A stretch of DNA of 64,000 bases from Oscillospiraceae bacterium (GCA_025757985.1 CP107210.1:2604001-2668000), one strand, 5' to 3'. Counted from the first letter of the stretch, positions 18,110 to 27,030 are shown. Numbers and translations: made by a program. Notes: a model not told the origin generated them from the sequence alone.

Positions 18110-18951
18110 AGATGGTGTTCATCAAATTCAAGCCGGATGGCAAAGAATACGGGTTCGGCGTGCCGGAGGACTACAAAGGCAGCGCCGGGCTGAAGCCTGG
18201 CAGCTGGGTGCGGGTCCCCGTCCCGGGGTGTCGCAAAAAGATGCTGCGGGTGGTGGTGCGCGTTGCCGAGACCGCAACGCCGCCGGAAGGGTTGAAGATG
18301 ATCGGCTACTCCGGGCGGCAGATTGCGCAGACTGCAAACAAAAAAGCCCGCCGCGCCGCACATCAGGGCGGTATCATCTACCTGGCAAAAAAGGCCAAAG
18401 CCGAAAAGCGGGCCATGCTGGGCGGCAGGCCGATAGACCTGGCCTGGGAGGCAGAAAAAGCGGCCTGGATTGAGGACGATCTGGACATTGAGCCGTATCT
18501 GGCCAAGGGGTACAACACCGACGAGGGCCTGCCCAAGCTCACCGAACTGCGCCTGGGGATGCGCATGGGCTTTGATGAAAGCAGCTACGATGACCCGACC
18601 TTGCCGCTGCACATCATCAAGAAGCGCCGCGTCCATCAGCTGCGGGATTGGGCCAGAGAGCAGGGCTTGTTGCCGCCCATGTACTACGAGGACCCTGTTC
18701 ACGGCATCGACAAAAACCAGTTGCGGGAACTGCTGATCGGTATTGCCAACGGCATTATGCCGGACACCTACGGCCTAAAGCTCATCAAGCTGCACAAGTG
18801 CGGTCCCCGTGTCTTGCGTGAAATGCGCCTGTGCCGCGAAGCCGGTATGACCGGCAAAGAAATTCGCCCCTATTGGGCGCTGGGGGTCAAAAAACTGCAA
18901 GAGGTTCGCGCCGCATTCCTAGCAGAAAAGGAAAAAGACGACGGCCAATGA
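18106..18951 (+). CDS. Conjugative-element protein of unknown function
   Basis: 281 residues, starting with ATG at 18106 overlapping the TraG stop (ATGA), a typical translationally coupled pair. The N terminus (FIKFKPDGKEYGFGVPEDY, SWVRVPVPG) recalls the small beta-barrel at the start of primosomal PriA proteins, but that is only a resemblance. The middle is Lys/Ala-rich, and the C-terminal part has helix-turn-helix-like stretches (CGPRVLREMRLCREAGMTGK). It is probably a leftover of the same element as the coupling protein. Confidence 0.55.
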   Translation: MKMVFIKFKPDGKEYGFGVPEDYKGSAGLKPGSWVRVPVPGCRKKMLRVVVRVAETATPPEGLKMIGYSGRQIAQTANKKARRAAHQGGIIYLAKKAKAEKRAMLGGRPIDLAWEAEKAAWIEDDLDIEPYLAKGYNTDEGLPKLTELRLGMRMGFDESSYDDPTLPLHIIKKRRVHQLRDWAREQGLLPPMYYEDPVHGIDKNQLRELLIGIANGIMPDTYGLKLIKLHKCGPRVLREMRLCREAGMTGKEIRPYWALGVKKLQEVRAAFLAEKEKDDGQ

Positions 18952-18975
18952 TACAGCCCGGGCTGGCGCTGTAAG

Positions 18976-19008
18976 GCGCTTTGTGCCTATTAGGCACAAA
19001 GCGTTTTA
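18976..19008 (+). terminator. Terminator after the element protein
   Basis: CGCTTTGTGCCTA pairs perfectly with TAGGCACAAAGCG, followed by TTTT. Confidence 0.85.
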
Positions 19009-19132
19009 GTCGCCTTGCCGTTATTTTTTTCATCAAGATTTGCAGAGCTGTGTGTCGAACAATCACGCCCGAAAATATAGTGGAGCGAGCAGGAAGCGGG
19101 AAAAAAACATGCAAGCATTGTAAATAAATATA

Positions 19133-19161
19133 TTGACATCGCGCGCAATGTCTGCTATAAT
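19133..19161 (+). promoter_or_regulatory. Consensus promoter of the RelB/YafQ-type module
   Basis: TTGACA (19133-19138), 17 nt, TATAAT (19156-19161): a perfect sigma-A match, with GCGCGC in the spacer. Confidence 0.9.
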
Positions 19162-19194
19162 AGTTACAGAATCAAGGAAAGGAGATTGCACTGT

Positions 19195-19467
19195 ATGGCG
19201 AACATCAACATCAATATCCGCATGGATTCCGACTTGAAGCAGCAGTTCGAGGCTTTTTGCAATGATGTTGGCATGACGATGACAACGGCATTTACCGTTT
19301 TTGCGAAAAAGGCGGTCCGGGAATATCGAATCCCCTTTGAGATTGGAGCCGAAGTTCCGAACGCCGAAACGAAAAAGGCAATTGAAGACGCCAGAAAAGG
19401 TATTGGAATGAGTAAGGCTTTTTCTTCCGTAGAAGAACTCATGGAGGATTTGAATGCTGACGATTAA
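19195..19467 (+). CDS. RelB/DinJ-family antitoxin
   Basis: 90 residues. The N-terminal ribbon-helix-helix part (ININIRMDSDLKQQFEAFC, MTMTTAFTVFAKKAV) should bind operator DNA as a dimer, and the C-terminal part should wrap the toxin. The ATG at 19195 has AAAGGAG upstream; a TTG at 19186 would add three residues. It overlaps the toxin gene by 14 nt. Such antitoxins repress their own promoter, here the consensus promoter just upstream. Confidence 0.88.
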   Translation: MANININIRMDSDLKQQFEAFCNDVGMTMTTAFTVFAKKAVREYRIPFEIGAEVPNAETKKAIEDARKGIGMSKAFSSVEELMEDLNADD

Positions 19468-19726
19468 GTATCAGGCCGCCTTCAAGAAAGACTACAAAAG
19501 AATTGTAAAGCGCGGCTATGATATGCGCCTGCTGGAAAAGGTGATCGAGCTGCTGGCCAACCAGAAACCGCTGCCAGAGAAGAACCGGGATCACCAACTT
19601 TCCGGGGACTATGCGGGATGCCGCGAATGTCACATCACCCCGGATTGGTTGCTGATCTACGAAGTAGCCGATGAGGAATTGATTCTGTACCTCACCAGAA
19701 CCGGCTCACACAGCGATCTTTTCTAA
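19454..19726 (+). CDS. YafQ/RelE-family mRNA interferase toxin
   Basis: 90 residues with the YafQ pattern: LTIKYQAAFKKDYKR at the start, HQLSGDYAGCRECHI in the middle and DWLLIYEV...LTRTGSHSDLF at the end. The histidines and the C-terminal aromatic residue used for cleavage in YafQ are present. It should cut mRNA on the ribosome when the antitoxin is lost. The start lies inside the antitoxin gene. As cargo of a decayed element it may have helped maintain it. Confidence 0.88.
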   Translation: MLTIKYQAAFKKDYKRIVKRGYDMRLLEKVIELLANQKPLPEKNRDHQLSGDYAGCRECHITPDWLLIYEVADEELILYLTRTGSHSDLF

Positions 19727-19747
19727 ATTCTATTATGCAGAAAAAAA

Positions 19748-19784
19748 GAAAGCCAAGCGGCTTTCGTCGCTTGACTTCCTTTTC
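19748..19784 (+). terminator. Terminator after the toxin-antitoxin genes
   Basis: AAGCCAAGCG pairs with CGCTTGACTT (one mismatch), followed by CCTTTT. A TTGACT-17-TATAAT promoter match (19771-19799) overlaps its 3' arm, but no gene follows. Confidence 0.6.
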
Positions 19785-19799
19785 GAATCTGCTTATAAT

Positions 19800-20365
19800 A
19801 GTCCCGATAAGAACTCCACCCTGGAAGCCACCTTCAAAATCTGGCAACCAGTAACCACAAGGCTAAAAATGACGCAGCGTTGTGGGGTAACGTGGTACTA
19901 AGCAATACAATCTGTGTTGCATATCTGTATGGTTATAAACCAATTTCCGTTTGGTTTATCGCCTAAACAGTTTACAATACAGTTTGGCCTTTGTCAAGGT
20001 ACAACAGACCCCCACCGTTGTGAAATGGTTGGGGGTTTTTATCGTTGTACCTTGAAAATCGAATATGTTGTTCCTGTGAGAAGTATTTACTTCTTTTGTA
20101 CTGTGGTCGGCCTCAGAAGCCGCTGGGATGCAACAGACCCCGCCATCAAGTACAACCCCCATAGGCAGAAACCTCCCAGCCGGGATGCTGGGTCGGGGGA
20201 AAGCGGGAGAACACCCGCTGGCAGGAACACTATGGAAACACGCTTTTTTCTGATTTTCAAATCGGATTAACAGCGGTGACTGTATGGGTTGCCGCTGTTT
20301 GTGCGCTTTGAAAAAAGCGATACAAACAAAAATGCACCGAGGCATCTCTGCCCCGGTGCGGTGCT
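19800..20365. other. Non-coding right part of the accessory block
   Basis: No gene is supported here. It holds a terminator-like hairpin (20009-20041, CCCCCACC/GGTTGGGGG plus T-run) nested in a perfect 10-bp inverted repeat (AAGGTACAAC 19996-20005, GTTGTACCTT 20044-20053). A stretch from 20046 resembles the pre-23S spacer at 37899. Further GC hairpins lie around 20180-20220. It may be the end of the mobile element. Confidence 0.5.
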
Positions 20366-20442
20366 TGGTGCGCCGGAAGAGACTCGAACTCCCGACCTTC
20401 TGATTCGTAGTCAGACACTCTATCCAGCTGAGCTACCGGCGC
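20366..20442 (-). tRNA. tRNA-Arg (anticodon ACG)
   Basis: 77 nt with encoded CCA. Acceptor GCGCCGG/CCGGCGC, anticodon stem TCTGA/TCAGA with loop CTACGAA, and T-loop GTTCGAGTC are all present. Its 3' end faces the accessory block, and tRNA 3' ends are common integration sites, although no second copy of this 3' end was seen. Confidence 0.95.
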
Positions 20443-20620
20443 ATATTCTCTTGTGCGTTCCGCTCGAGAACGTGTTTTATTATAGCGTCATCCGGGGAGA
20501 AAGTCAACCCTTTTTTTCAAAAAACTTTGAAAAAAAGGCAAATGGGCAACTTGCCCTAAATTTTGCGGGGCGGGGGAGAGCATTTCGGCCATTTGTCGTT
20601 GATTGTTGGGGTGCAGAGAA

Positions 20621-20649
20621 TTGACAAATACTTTGCAACATTTTATAAT
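20621..20649 (+). promoter_or_regulatory. Consensus promoter of the opp operon
   Basis: TTGACA (20621-20626), 17 nt, TATAAT (20644-20649), about 180 nt before oppB, with a terminator in between. Confidence 0.88.
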
Positions 20650-20671
20650 AAAATAAATTCTTGGATATTGG

Positions 20672-20710
20672 CGATGGCGTTTGCGGGCCGCAGCCGCCAT
20701 CGACTTTTTT
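20672..20710 (+). terminator. Leader terminator ahead of the opp operon
   Basis: CGATGGCG pairs perfectly with CGCCATCG, then AC and TTTTTT. It lies about 16 nt after the expected transcription start and 120 nt before the first gene, so it could attenuate the operon. A 22-codon frame with five Arg codons (ATG 20719) follows but has no ribosome site. Confidence 0.75.
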
Positions 20711-20829
20711 ATTCTTCAATGTGTGCGCCGTACACGAACAAGCGTGTGCGTACAGCGCGGGATAGGGAAGGATTGACCCGGAATTGACCCCAATTTGTAT
20801 TCCAATAAGAAACGGAGTGGCACTAAACC

Positions 20830-21747
20830 ATGGCGAAGTACATCGTCAAGCGCGTGGCAATGGGCATTTTCAGTGTGTTCATCGTTGCGACCCTTACCTT
20901 TTTCATCATGAACCTGGTCCCCGGCGGTCCGTTCGTGGCTGAAAAGTCCATCAGCAAGGCAGCCCAGCAGGCTCTGGCCGAGAAATACGGTCTGGACAAG
21001 CCCCTGGGGGTGCAGTACCTTAACTATATGAACAGCCTTGTCCACGGCGACATGGGCCTGAGCTTAAAGCAGCGCGGCCGTACCGTCAACCAGATCATCT
21101 TCTCTAAGCTGCCGGTCTCTGCCCGCACCGCCGGTCTGGCCGTGCTGGTAGCACTCTGCGTCGGCATCCCGCTGGGCTGTCTGTCTGCGTATAACCGAGG
21201 GAAATGGGCTGACAACCTTATTATTGTCTTTGCCACCTGCGGCATCGCCATCCCGAGCTTTATCTCCAGCGTTGTGCTTTTGTACACCTTCGGCATGAAC
21301 CTCAAGCTGCTGCCCACCGTCGGCCTGAACGAGCCTGCGGCCTACATCATGCCGGTCACGGCGCTGGCAATCTATCCCACCGCCTACATCACCCGCCTGA
21401 TGCGCTCGAGCCTGCTCGATGTCATGGGGCAGGACTACATGCGCACCGCCCGCGCCAAGGGTGTTTCCAGCGTGAAGATCCTCTTTAAGCATGCGCTGCG
21501 CAACGCCATTCTGCCCGTTGTCACCTATGTCGGCCCGATGCTGGCCGGCTTGATGACCGGCTCCTTCGTGGTCGAGAAGATCTTCTCGATCCCGGGTCTG
21601 GGCCGCGACTTTGTGTCCGCCATCACCAACCGTGACTACACAATGATCATGGGCACCACCATTCTGCTGGCCGCCCTCGTCATTGTGGCCAATGTGGTCG
21701 TTGATATTCTGTACAAGATCATCGACCCGCGCATCAAGCTGAAGTAA
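20830..21747 (+). CDS. oppB: Oligopeptide ABC importer, permease 1
   Basis: 305 residues, OppB/DppB type, with about six helices. The first helix is at residues 10-30, and the periplasmic N-terminal motif PGGPF is present. The EAA-like loop is near residues 205-230 (RTARAKGVSSVKILFKHALRN). It forms the channel with the next gene product. GGAGTGG precedes the ATG. First gene of oppBCDF. Confidence 0.95.
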   Translation: MAKYIVKRVAMGIFSVFIVATLTFFIMNLVPGGPFVAEKSISKAAQQALAEKYGLDKPLGVQYLNYMNSLVHGDMGLSLKQRGRTVNQIIFSKLPVSARTAGLAVLVALCVGIPLGCLSAYNRGKWADNLIIVFATCGIAIPSFISSVVLLYTFGMNLKLLPTVGLNEPAAYIMPVTALAIYPTAYITRLMRSSLLDVMGQDYMRTARAKGVSSVKILFKHALRNAILPVVTYVGPMLAGLMTGSFVVEKIFSIPGLGRDFVSAITNRDYTMIMGTTILLAALVIVANVVVDILYKIIDPRIKLK

Positions 21748-21762
21748 GGAGGAGCAGACAAA

Positions 21763-22812
21763 ATGGAAAATCTGAAAAAGAATCCGTTGAGCCTGCAACT
21801 CAACGTGGAGGATTTCGCCCCCGCATCCAACGAGGAGAAAAAGAGCCTTGTCATCATGCGCGAGAGCGTCAACTTCTGGAAGGACGGCATGCGCCGTCTG
21901 CGCAAAAACAAGATCGCCATGGTCAGTCTGGTCGTCATCCTGCTGATCGCTTTCATGGCCTATGTTCTGCCGTCCCTGTGGCCCTACAGCTATGAGCTGC
22001 AGATCAAGGGCAGCAACAACCTTGCTCCGTTTGAGTATTCTGCCGCTGAGCAGAAGCTCATCGATGCGGGTGAGAAGGTCTTTCCGCATATTCTCGGCAC
22101 CGACCGTATGGGCCGTGACTTTGCCGTGCGTGTCATGATGGGAACCCGCGTCTCCCTGTCCGTCGGCCTGCTGGCCTCTGTGCTGGTCCTGCTCATCGGC
22201 GCGACCTACGGCGCCATCTCCGCATTTGCGGGCGGCTGGATCGATAACATCATGATGCGCATCACCGATATTCTCTACACCATCCCCGACATCCTGCTCA
22301 TCATCCTGCTGGCCATGGCCATCAAGGAACCGCTGGAGAGTCTGGCCACCAAGCCCGGCTTCGGCTGGATGCAGAAGCTCGGCCCCAACATGGTGTCGAT
22401 CTTCATCATCTTCGCGCTGCTGTACTGGGTCGGCATGGCGCGTATCGTCCGCTCTCAGGTCCTGACGCTCAAGGAGAGCGAGTATGTCACCGCAGCCCGC
22501 GCACTCGGCGCGTCCGGCGGCCGCATCATCAAGAAGCATCTGCTGACGAACTGCATGGGCACCCTGATCGTCACCACCACCCTGCAGATCCCGTCCTCCA
22601 TCTTTACCGAGAGCTACCTGAGCTTCCTCGGTCTGGGCGTTGCGGCGCCCATGCCGTCTTTGGGCTCGCTTGCAACCGATGCCGTCAAGGGCATGAACAC
22701 CTACCCCATGCTGCTGATCGCGCCCGCGCTGATGATCAGCATCATGATCCTTGTGTTCAACCTGTTCGGCGATGGTCTGCGCGATGCTTTTGACCCGAAA
22801 CTGAAGAGCTAA
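21763..22812 (+). CDS. oppC: Oligopeptide ABC importer, permease 2
   Basis: 349 residues, OppC/DppC type: a cytoplasmic N-terminal tail of about 45 residues, a first helix, an extracellular loop with LGTDRMGRD, and a C-terminal transport domain with ATPase-contact loop TAARALGASGGRII. It starts 15 nt after oppB, behind AAGGAGG. Confidence 0.95.
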   Translation: MENLKKNPLSLQLNVEDFAPASNEEKKSLVIMRESVNFWKDGMRRLRKNKIAMVSLVVILLIAFMAYVLPSLWPYSYELQIKGSNNLAPFEYSAAEQKLIDAGEKVFPHILGTDRMGRDFAVRVMMGTRVSLSVGLLASVLVLLIGATYGAISAFAGGWIDNIMMRITDILYTIPDILLIILLAMAIKEPLESLATKPGFGWMQKLGPNMVSIFIIFALLYWVGMARIVRSQVLTLKESEYVTAARALGASGGRIIKKHLLTNCMGTLIVTTTLQIPSSIFTESYLSFLGLGVAAPMPSLGSLATDAVKGMNTYPMLLIAPALMISIMILVFNLFGDGLRDAFDPKLKS

Positions 22813-22830
22813 AGGAAGGGAGGAAGAATC

Positions 22831-23832
22831 ATGAGCGAAAAAATTCTTGAGATCAAGGACGAACGCCTGTCCTTCTTCACCCCCGCCGGTGAGGTCAAGG
22901 CGCTGAACGGCGTTTCCTTCAGCATGAATCAGGGCGATGTGCTGGGCATTGTCGGCGAGTCCGGCTCCGGCAAGTCTGTCACGGCCTACTCCATCATGGG
23001 CCTGACCGCCTACCCCGGCCGTCTGGTCGGCGGTACGGTGTGGTTCAACGGCCACCAGATCGACAAAATGACCGAGAAGGAGTTCCGCAAGATTCGCGGC
23101 AATGAGGTTTCGATCATCTTTCAGGACCCGATGACGAGCCTGAACCCGGTGTACACCATCGGCAACCAGATCGTTGAGGTCATCCTGCTGCACACCAAAA
23201 AAACCAAGCAGGAGGCGTGGGCCCGCGCTAAGGAGCTGCTGGAGCTGGTCGGCATCAACGAGCCGGAGCGCCGCCTGAAGCAGTACCCGCATGAGCTGTC
23301 CGGCGGTATGCGCCAGCGCGTGATGATCGCCATTGCACTGGCCTGCGAGCCGAAGCTGCTCATCGCCGATGAGCCGACCACCGCGCTGGATGTGACCATT
23401 CAGGCACAGATCCTTGAGCTGATGAACGACCTGCGCCACAAGCTGGGCATGTCGATCATCATGATCACCCATGACCTCGGTGTTGTTGCCCAGATGTGCG
23501 AGAAGATCGCCGTCATGTACGCCGGCCACATCGTTGAGTACGGCACGACCGATGAGATCTTCTACAACCCCCAGCACGAGTACACCAAGGGCCTGATCAA
23601 CTCGATCCCCAAGCTGAACGCCGAGGAGAAGGAGCGTCTGGTGCCCATTGAGGGCCAGCCCGTTGACCTGCTCAACCCGCCGGCCGGCTGCCCCTTTGCG
23701 CCGCGCTGCAAGAGCTGCATGAAGGTCTGCCTGAACAAGATGCCGCCCAAGACCGAGTTGAGCGACACCCACTACACCTATTGCTGGCTGCGCCAGAAGG
23801 AAGAATTTGAGAAAGGAGGCAAGGCCGAATGA
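22831..23832 (+). CDS. oppD: Oligopeptide ABC importer, ATPase 1
   Basis: 333 residues. Walker A GESGSGKSV, signature LSGGMRQRV, Walker B LLIADEPTTALDVT, and the OppD/F C-terminal extension with cysteines (CPFAPRCKSCMKVC) that binds an Fe-S cluster in related DppD proteins. It overlaps oppF by 4 nt. Confidence 0.95.
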   Translation: MSEKILEIKDERLSFFTPAGEVKALNGVSFSMNQGDVLGIVGESGSGKSVTAYSIMGLTAYPGRLVGGTVWFNGHQIDKMTEKEFRKIRGNEVSIIFQDPMTSLNPVYTIGNQIVEVILLHTKKTKQEAWARAKELLELVGINEPERRLKQYPHELSGGMRQRVMIAIALACEPKLLIADEPTTALDVTIQAQILELMNDLRHKLGMSIIMITHDLGVVAQMCEKIAVMYAGHIVEYGTTDEIFYNPQHEYTKGLINSIPKLNAEEKERLVPIEGQPVDLLNPPAGCPFAPRCKSCMKVCLNKMPPKTELSDTHYTYCWLRQKEEFEKGGKAE

Positions 23833-24824
23833 GTGAGCAGAAGAATCTGGTCGAGGTACAGCACCTGCAGCAGTATTTCCCTGCCGGCGGCGTGGGCAAG
23901 AACAAGCAGTATGTGCAGGCTGTCGATGATGTAAGCTTTGCCATCCGCAAGGGCGAGACTCTGGGTTTGGTCGGCGAGTCCGGCTGCGGCAAGACCACCA
24001 CCGGCCGCACCCTGCTGCGTTTGTATGAGCCGACGGACGGCACCATCATCTATGACGGCAAGGTGCTGTTTGACAAGAAAAAGAAGATCGCGGTGGACAT
24101 GCTGCCCTACCGCCGCCGTATGCAGATCGTCTTTCAGGACCCCTACGCGAGCCTTGACCCCCGCATGACGATCGGCGACATCGTGGGCGAGGGCATCGAC
24201 ATCCACCACCTGTGCGCCAACGCCAAGGAGCGCCACGACAAGATCATCTCCCTGCTGGAGCGTGTCGGCCTGAACAGTGAGCATGCCAACCGCTACCCGC
24301 ACGAGTTCTCGGGCGGTCAGCGTCAGCGTGTCGGCATCGCCCGTGCGCTGGCTGTGGACCCGGAGTTCATCGTCTGCGATGAGCCGGTCTCCGCGCTGGA
24401 TGTCTCGATTCAGGCGCAGGTCGTCAATATGTTTGAGGATCTGCAGCAGGAGATGGGGCTGACCTACCTCTTTATCGCGCATGACCTGAGCGTTGTCAAG
24501 CATATCTCCAACCGCATCGGTGTTATGTATCTGGGCAAGCTGGTCGAGCTGGCCGACAGCTTTGAGCTGATCGCCCACAGCGTCCACCCCTACACCCGCA
24601 GCCTGATCTCGGCCATTCCGGTGGCTGACCCTGTGACGGCCCGCCAGAGCCACCGCATTGTGCTGCAGGGCGATGTGCCCAGCCCGCTGAACCCGCCGAG
24701 CGGCTGCCGCTTCCGCACCCGCTGCCCCTACGCCGATGAGCGCTGCGCCGCCGAGGTGCCCGAGTTCAAGGAGGTCAGCAGCGGCCACTGGGCGGCCTGC
24801 CACCATCTGGATAAGGTAAAGTAA
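23829..24824 (+). CDS. oppF: Oligopeptide ABC importer, ATPase 2
   Basis: 331 residues. Walker A GESGCGKTT, signature FSGGQRQRV, Walker B FIVCDEPVSALDVS and a C-terminal cysteine cluster (CRFRTRCPYADERC). It pairs with OppD to power uptake. The ATG overlaps the oppD stop. Confidence 0.95.
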   Translation: MSEQKNLVEVQHLQQYFPAGGVGKNKQYVQAVDDVSFAIRKGETLGLVGESGCGKTTTGRTLLRLYEPTDGTIIYDGKVLFDKKKKIAVDMLPYRRRMQIVFQDPYASLDPRMTIGDIVGEGIDIHHLCANAKERHDKIISLLERVGLNSEHANRYPHEFSGGQRQRVGIARALAVDPEFIVCDEPVSALDVSIQAQVVNMFEDLQQEMGLTYLFIAHDLSVVKHISNRIGVMYLGKLVELADSFELIAHSVHPYTRSLISAIPVADPVTARQSHRIVLQGDVPSPLNPPSGCRFRTRCPYADERCAAEVPEFKEVSSGHWAACHHLDKVK

Positions 24825-24875
24825 GAATCTGTCCGCCGACTGACTTCACTTGGCCTGAGACTTATACTTATACAG

Positions 24876-24900
24876 GGCGGCTCACCGCGGCCGCCTTGTG
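24876..24900 (+). terminator. Weak hairpin after oppF
   Basis: GGGCGGC pairs with GCCGCC; no clear T-run. It may mark partial termination before the binding-protein gene. Confidence 0.3.
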
Positions 24901-25123
24901 CTTTCACCAAAAATGTGCGCGACAGAGAAACATTCATTTGTGTGTCACAGAATTGTACGCGAGTGGAACACAAACGGATTTTCTATCAAAACAGTTACAA
25001 AAGTTACAGAACACTTGCAAATGCCGCTTTAGGGTGGTAAAGTATAAATATTCACTCCGTTGGGGGCTGCGCCCCCGAGGGGGATTGGGTATAAAAGTAT
25101 AATGAATTTGGAGGGTATTCCAC

Positions 25124-26851
25124 ATGAAGATGAAGAACATTGCTGCCGTGGCTATGGCCGGCTGCATGGCTGCTTCTCTCGCTGCCTGCGGCGGCTCTGC
25201 AAGCTCCGCAGCCTCCACCGAGACCAGCACCGCTGCATCCACCGAGGCTGCCACCGGCGAAGAGAGCACTGGCACTGCCAACGGTTTCACTGTCGAGTAC
25301 GGACCTAACCCCGAGACTCTGGACCCCGCGCTGAACAGCGCAATCGACGGCGCCAACACGCTGATCACTGTCTTTGAGCCGCTGCTGCTCATCGATCAGA
25401 ACAACGAGGTCATCCCCGGTCAGGCTGAGAGCTACACTGTCAGCGATGACGGTCTGGTCTGGACCTTCACGATGCGTGACGGCCTGAAGTGGAGCGATGG
25501 CTCCGACCTGACCGCGAAGGACTTTGAGTACTCCTTCAAGCGTCTGGCCGCGCCCGACACCGCTGCCCCCTATGCCGAGACCGTTGTCGGCATGATCGAC
25601 GGCTATGAGGATGCCGTCGGCAACCCCGATGCAGGCGGCAACATGACCACCGAGCCTGACTTCGACGCCCTGAATGTCGTTGCCAGCGAGGATGGCAAGA
25701 CCCTGACCGTCACCCTGAGCTACCCCTGCGCTTACTTTGACAAGCTGGCTGCCTTTGCCGCCATGAGCCCTGTGCAGCAGGCCACTGTTGAGGCCAACGG
25801 CGATGCATGGTGCACGCAGCCCGACACCTACGTCTGCAACGGCCCCTACATGATCACCGATTGGGTCCCCTCCGAGCGTATTGTTCTGTCCAAGAACCCG
25901 AACTATGTCGGCGGCTGGGATTCCTCCAAGATCGTTTCCGACACCATCACCCTGCTCCTGCTTGAGGATTCCAGCGCCGCCTACGCCGCTTACAACAGCG
26001 GTGAGGCACAGCTCGTCAAGGATGTTCCCACCGATGAGATCCCCAGCCTGACCAAGGCTGAGGACGGCGGGGACTTCTATGTTGACACCATCCTGGGCAC
26101 CTACTATGTCAGCCTGAACGACCAGAAGGAGCCGTTCAACGATGTCAATGTCCGTAAGGCTCTGAGCCTCGCCATCGACCGTGACTATGTTGCCAACACC
26201 ATCATGCAGGGCACCTACACCCCCGCTTACAATCTGGTCGGCCCCGGCATCGTCGATGAGAACGGCATGTTCTACGACAACGCCAACGGCGGCAAGACCT
26301 ACATCAGCGAAGACTACGAGGCCAACCTTGAGGCTGCCAAGCAGGCTCTGGCCGATGCCGGCTATCCCAACGGCGAAGGCTTCCCCGTCATCGAGTACAG
26401 CACCAACGATGCCGGTTACCACACCCCCGTTGCTGAGTATCTGCAGCAGGCCTGGGGCGAGCTGGGCATCACCGTGAACATCAACAAGGTCGAGTGGGCC
26501 AGCTTCACCCCGCTGCGCCGCGCCGGCGACTATGACGCTTCCCGTAACGGCTGGGTCATGGACTACAACGATCCCTCCAACATGATCGAGCTGTTCACCA
26601 CCGGCAACGGCAACAACGATGGTAAGTACTCCAACGCTGACTTTGATGCCGCAGTCGAGGCTTCCAAGGTTGCTGACAAGAGCGTCCACTTCCAGAAGCT
26701 GCATGAGGCTGAGGACATCTTGATGAATGATTACGCCTGCATCCCGGTGGCCTACTACAACGACTTCTGGCTGCAGAGCCCCTCTCTGAAGGGCACCTGG
26801 CACAGCCCCTACGGCTACTGGTACCTGCAGTACGGCTATGTTGAGGAGTAA
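25124..26851 (+). CDS. oppA: Oligopeptide-binding lipoprotein
   Basis: 575 residues, a family 5 extracellular binding protein that catches peptides for OppBCDF. The signal peptide ends in lipobox LAAC near residue 21, and a Ser/Ala/Thr-rich linker follows. The mature domain has ETLDPALNS at its start, FTMRDGLKWSDG, and VRKALSLAIDRDYV. GGAGGG lies before the ATG. It is separated from oppF by 300 nt with a GGGGGC/GCCCCC hairpin at about 25062 and AT-rich TATAAA/TATAAT boxes, so it probably also has its own promoter and higher expression. Confidence 0.93.
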   Translation: MKMKNIAAVAMAGCMAASLAACGGSASSAASTETSTAASTEAATGEESTGTANGFTVEYGPNPETLDPALNSAIDGANTLITVFEPLLLIDQNNEVIPGQAESYTVSDDGLVWTFTMRDGLKWSDGSDLTAKDFEYSFKRLAAPDTAAPYAETVVGMIDGYEDAVGNPDAGGNMTTEPDFDALNVVASEDGKTLTVTLSYPCAYFDKLAAFAAMSPVQQATVEANGDAWCTQPDTYVCNGPYMITDWVPSERIVLSKNPNYVGGWDSSKIVSDTITLLLLEDSSAAYAAYNSGEAQLVKDVPTDEIPSLTKAEDGGDFYVDTILGTYYVSLNDQKEPFNDVNVRKALSLAIDRDYVANTIMQGTYTPAYNLVGPGIVDENGMFYDNANGGKTYISEDYEANLEAAKQALADAGYPNGEGFPVIEYSTNDAGYHTPVAEYLQQAWGELGITVNINKVEWASFTPLRRAGDYDASRNGWVMDYNDPSNMIELFTTGNGNNDGKYSNADFDAAVEASKVADKSVHFQKLHEAEDILMNDYACIPVAYYNDFWLQSPSLKGTWHSPYGYWYLQYGYVEE

Positions 26852-26863
26852 TTCCTTATAAAG

Positions 26864-26900
26864 AAAAGGCACATCCCGCGCTGGGATGTGCCTTTTTTGT
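26864..26900 (+). terminator. Terminator after oppA
   Basis: AAAAGGCACATCCC pairs with GGGATGTGCCTTTTTT. Confidence 0.92.
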
Positions 26901-26906
26901 TTGCGC

Positions 26907-27030
26907 GGCTTCCCCTGCGGGGGAAGCTGTCAGCGGCTCCGCCCGCTGACGGATGAGGGGCGGACTCTCCGCAGCCGCCCCTCTCCCAATCTAACTTCGC
27001 TCGGCCACCTTCCCCGGGGGGAAAGGCAAG
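26907..27030 (-). repeat. Intergenic repeat family R1, copy 6 (next to argF)
   Basis: The GCTGTCAGCGG...CCGCTGAC end is on the left and a divergent GGCCACCTTCCCC end on the right; the centre is short. It fills the gap between the oppA terminator and the argF stop codon. Confidence 0.75.

Noticed and set aside
19771..19799. Good-looking promoter TTGACT-17-TATAAT after the toxin gene
   Set aside because: Its -35 box is the 3' arm of a terminator and no gene follows; probably chance in AT-rich DNA.
19914..20270. 118-codon frame in the right part of the accessory block
   Set aside because: It runs through a terminator hairpin and inverted repeats and has no ribosome site or family features.
20366..20442. 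tRNA-Arg as a proven attachment site of the element
   Set aside because: No second copy of the tRNA 3' end was found at the left side of the block, so only proximity supports it.
20719..20787. Arg-rich 22-codon leader peptide before oppB
   Set aside because: No ribosome site at a suitable distance; kept only as a remark in the leader finding.
21064..23772. 902-codon open frame opposite the opp genes
   Set aside because: It lies wholly antisense to well-recognised opp genes, has low-complexity Gln/His/Ala/Gly composition, and arises from GC-rich codon use.
25052..26872. 606-codon open frame opposite oppA
   Set aside because: Antisense shadow; the sense frame has a signal peptide, lipobox and family motifs.
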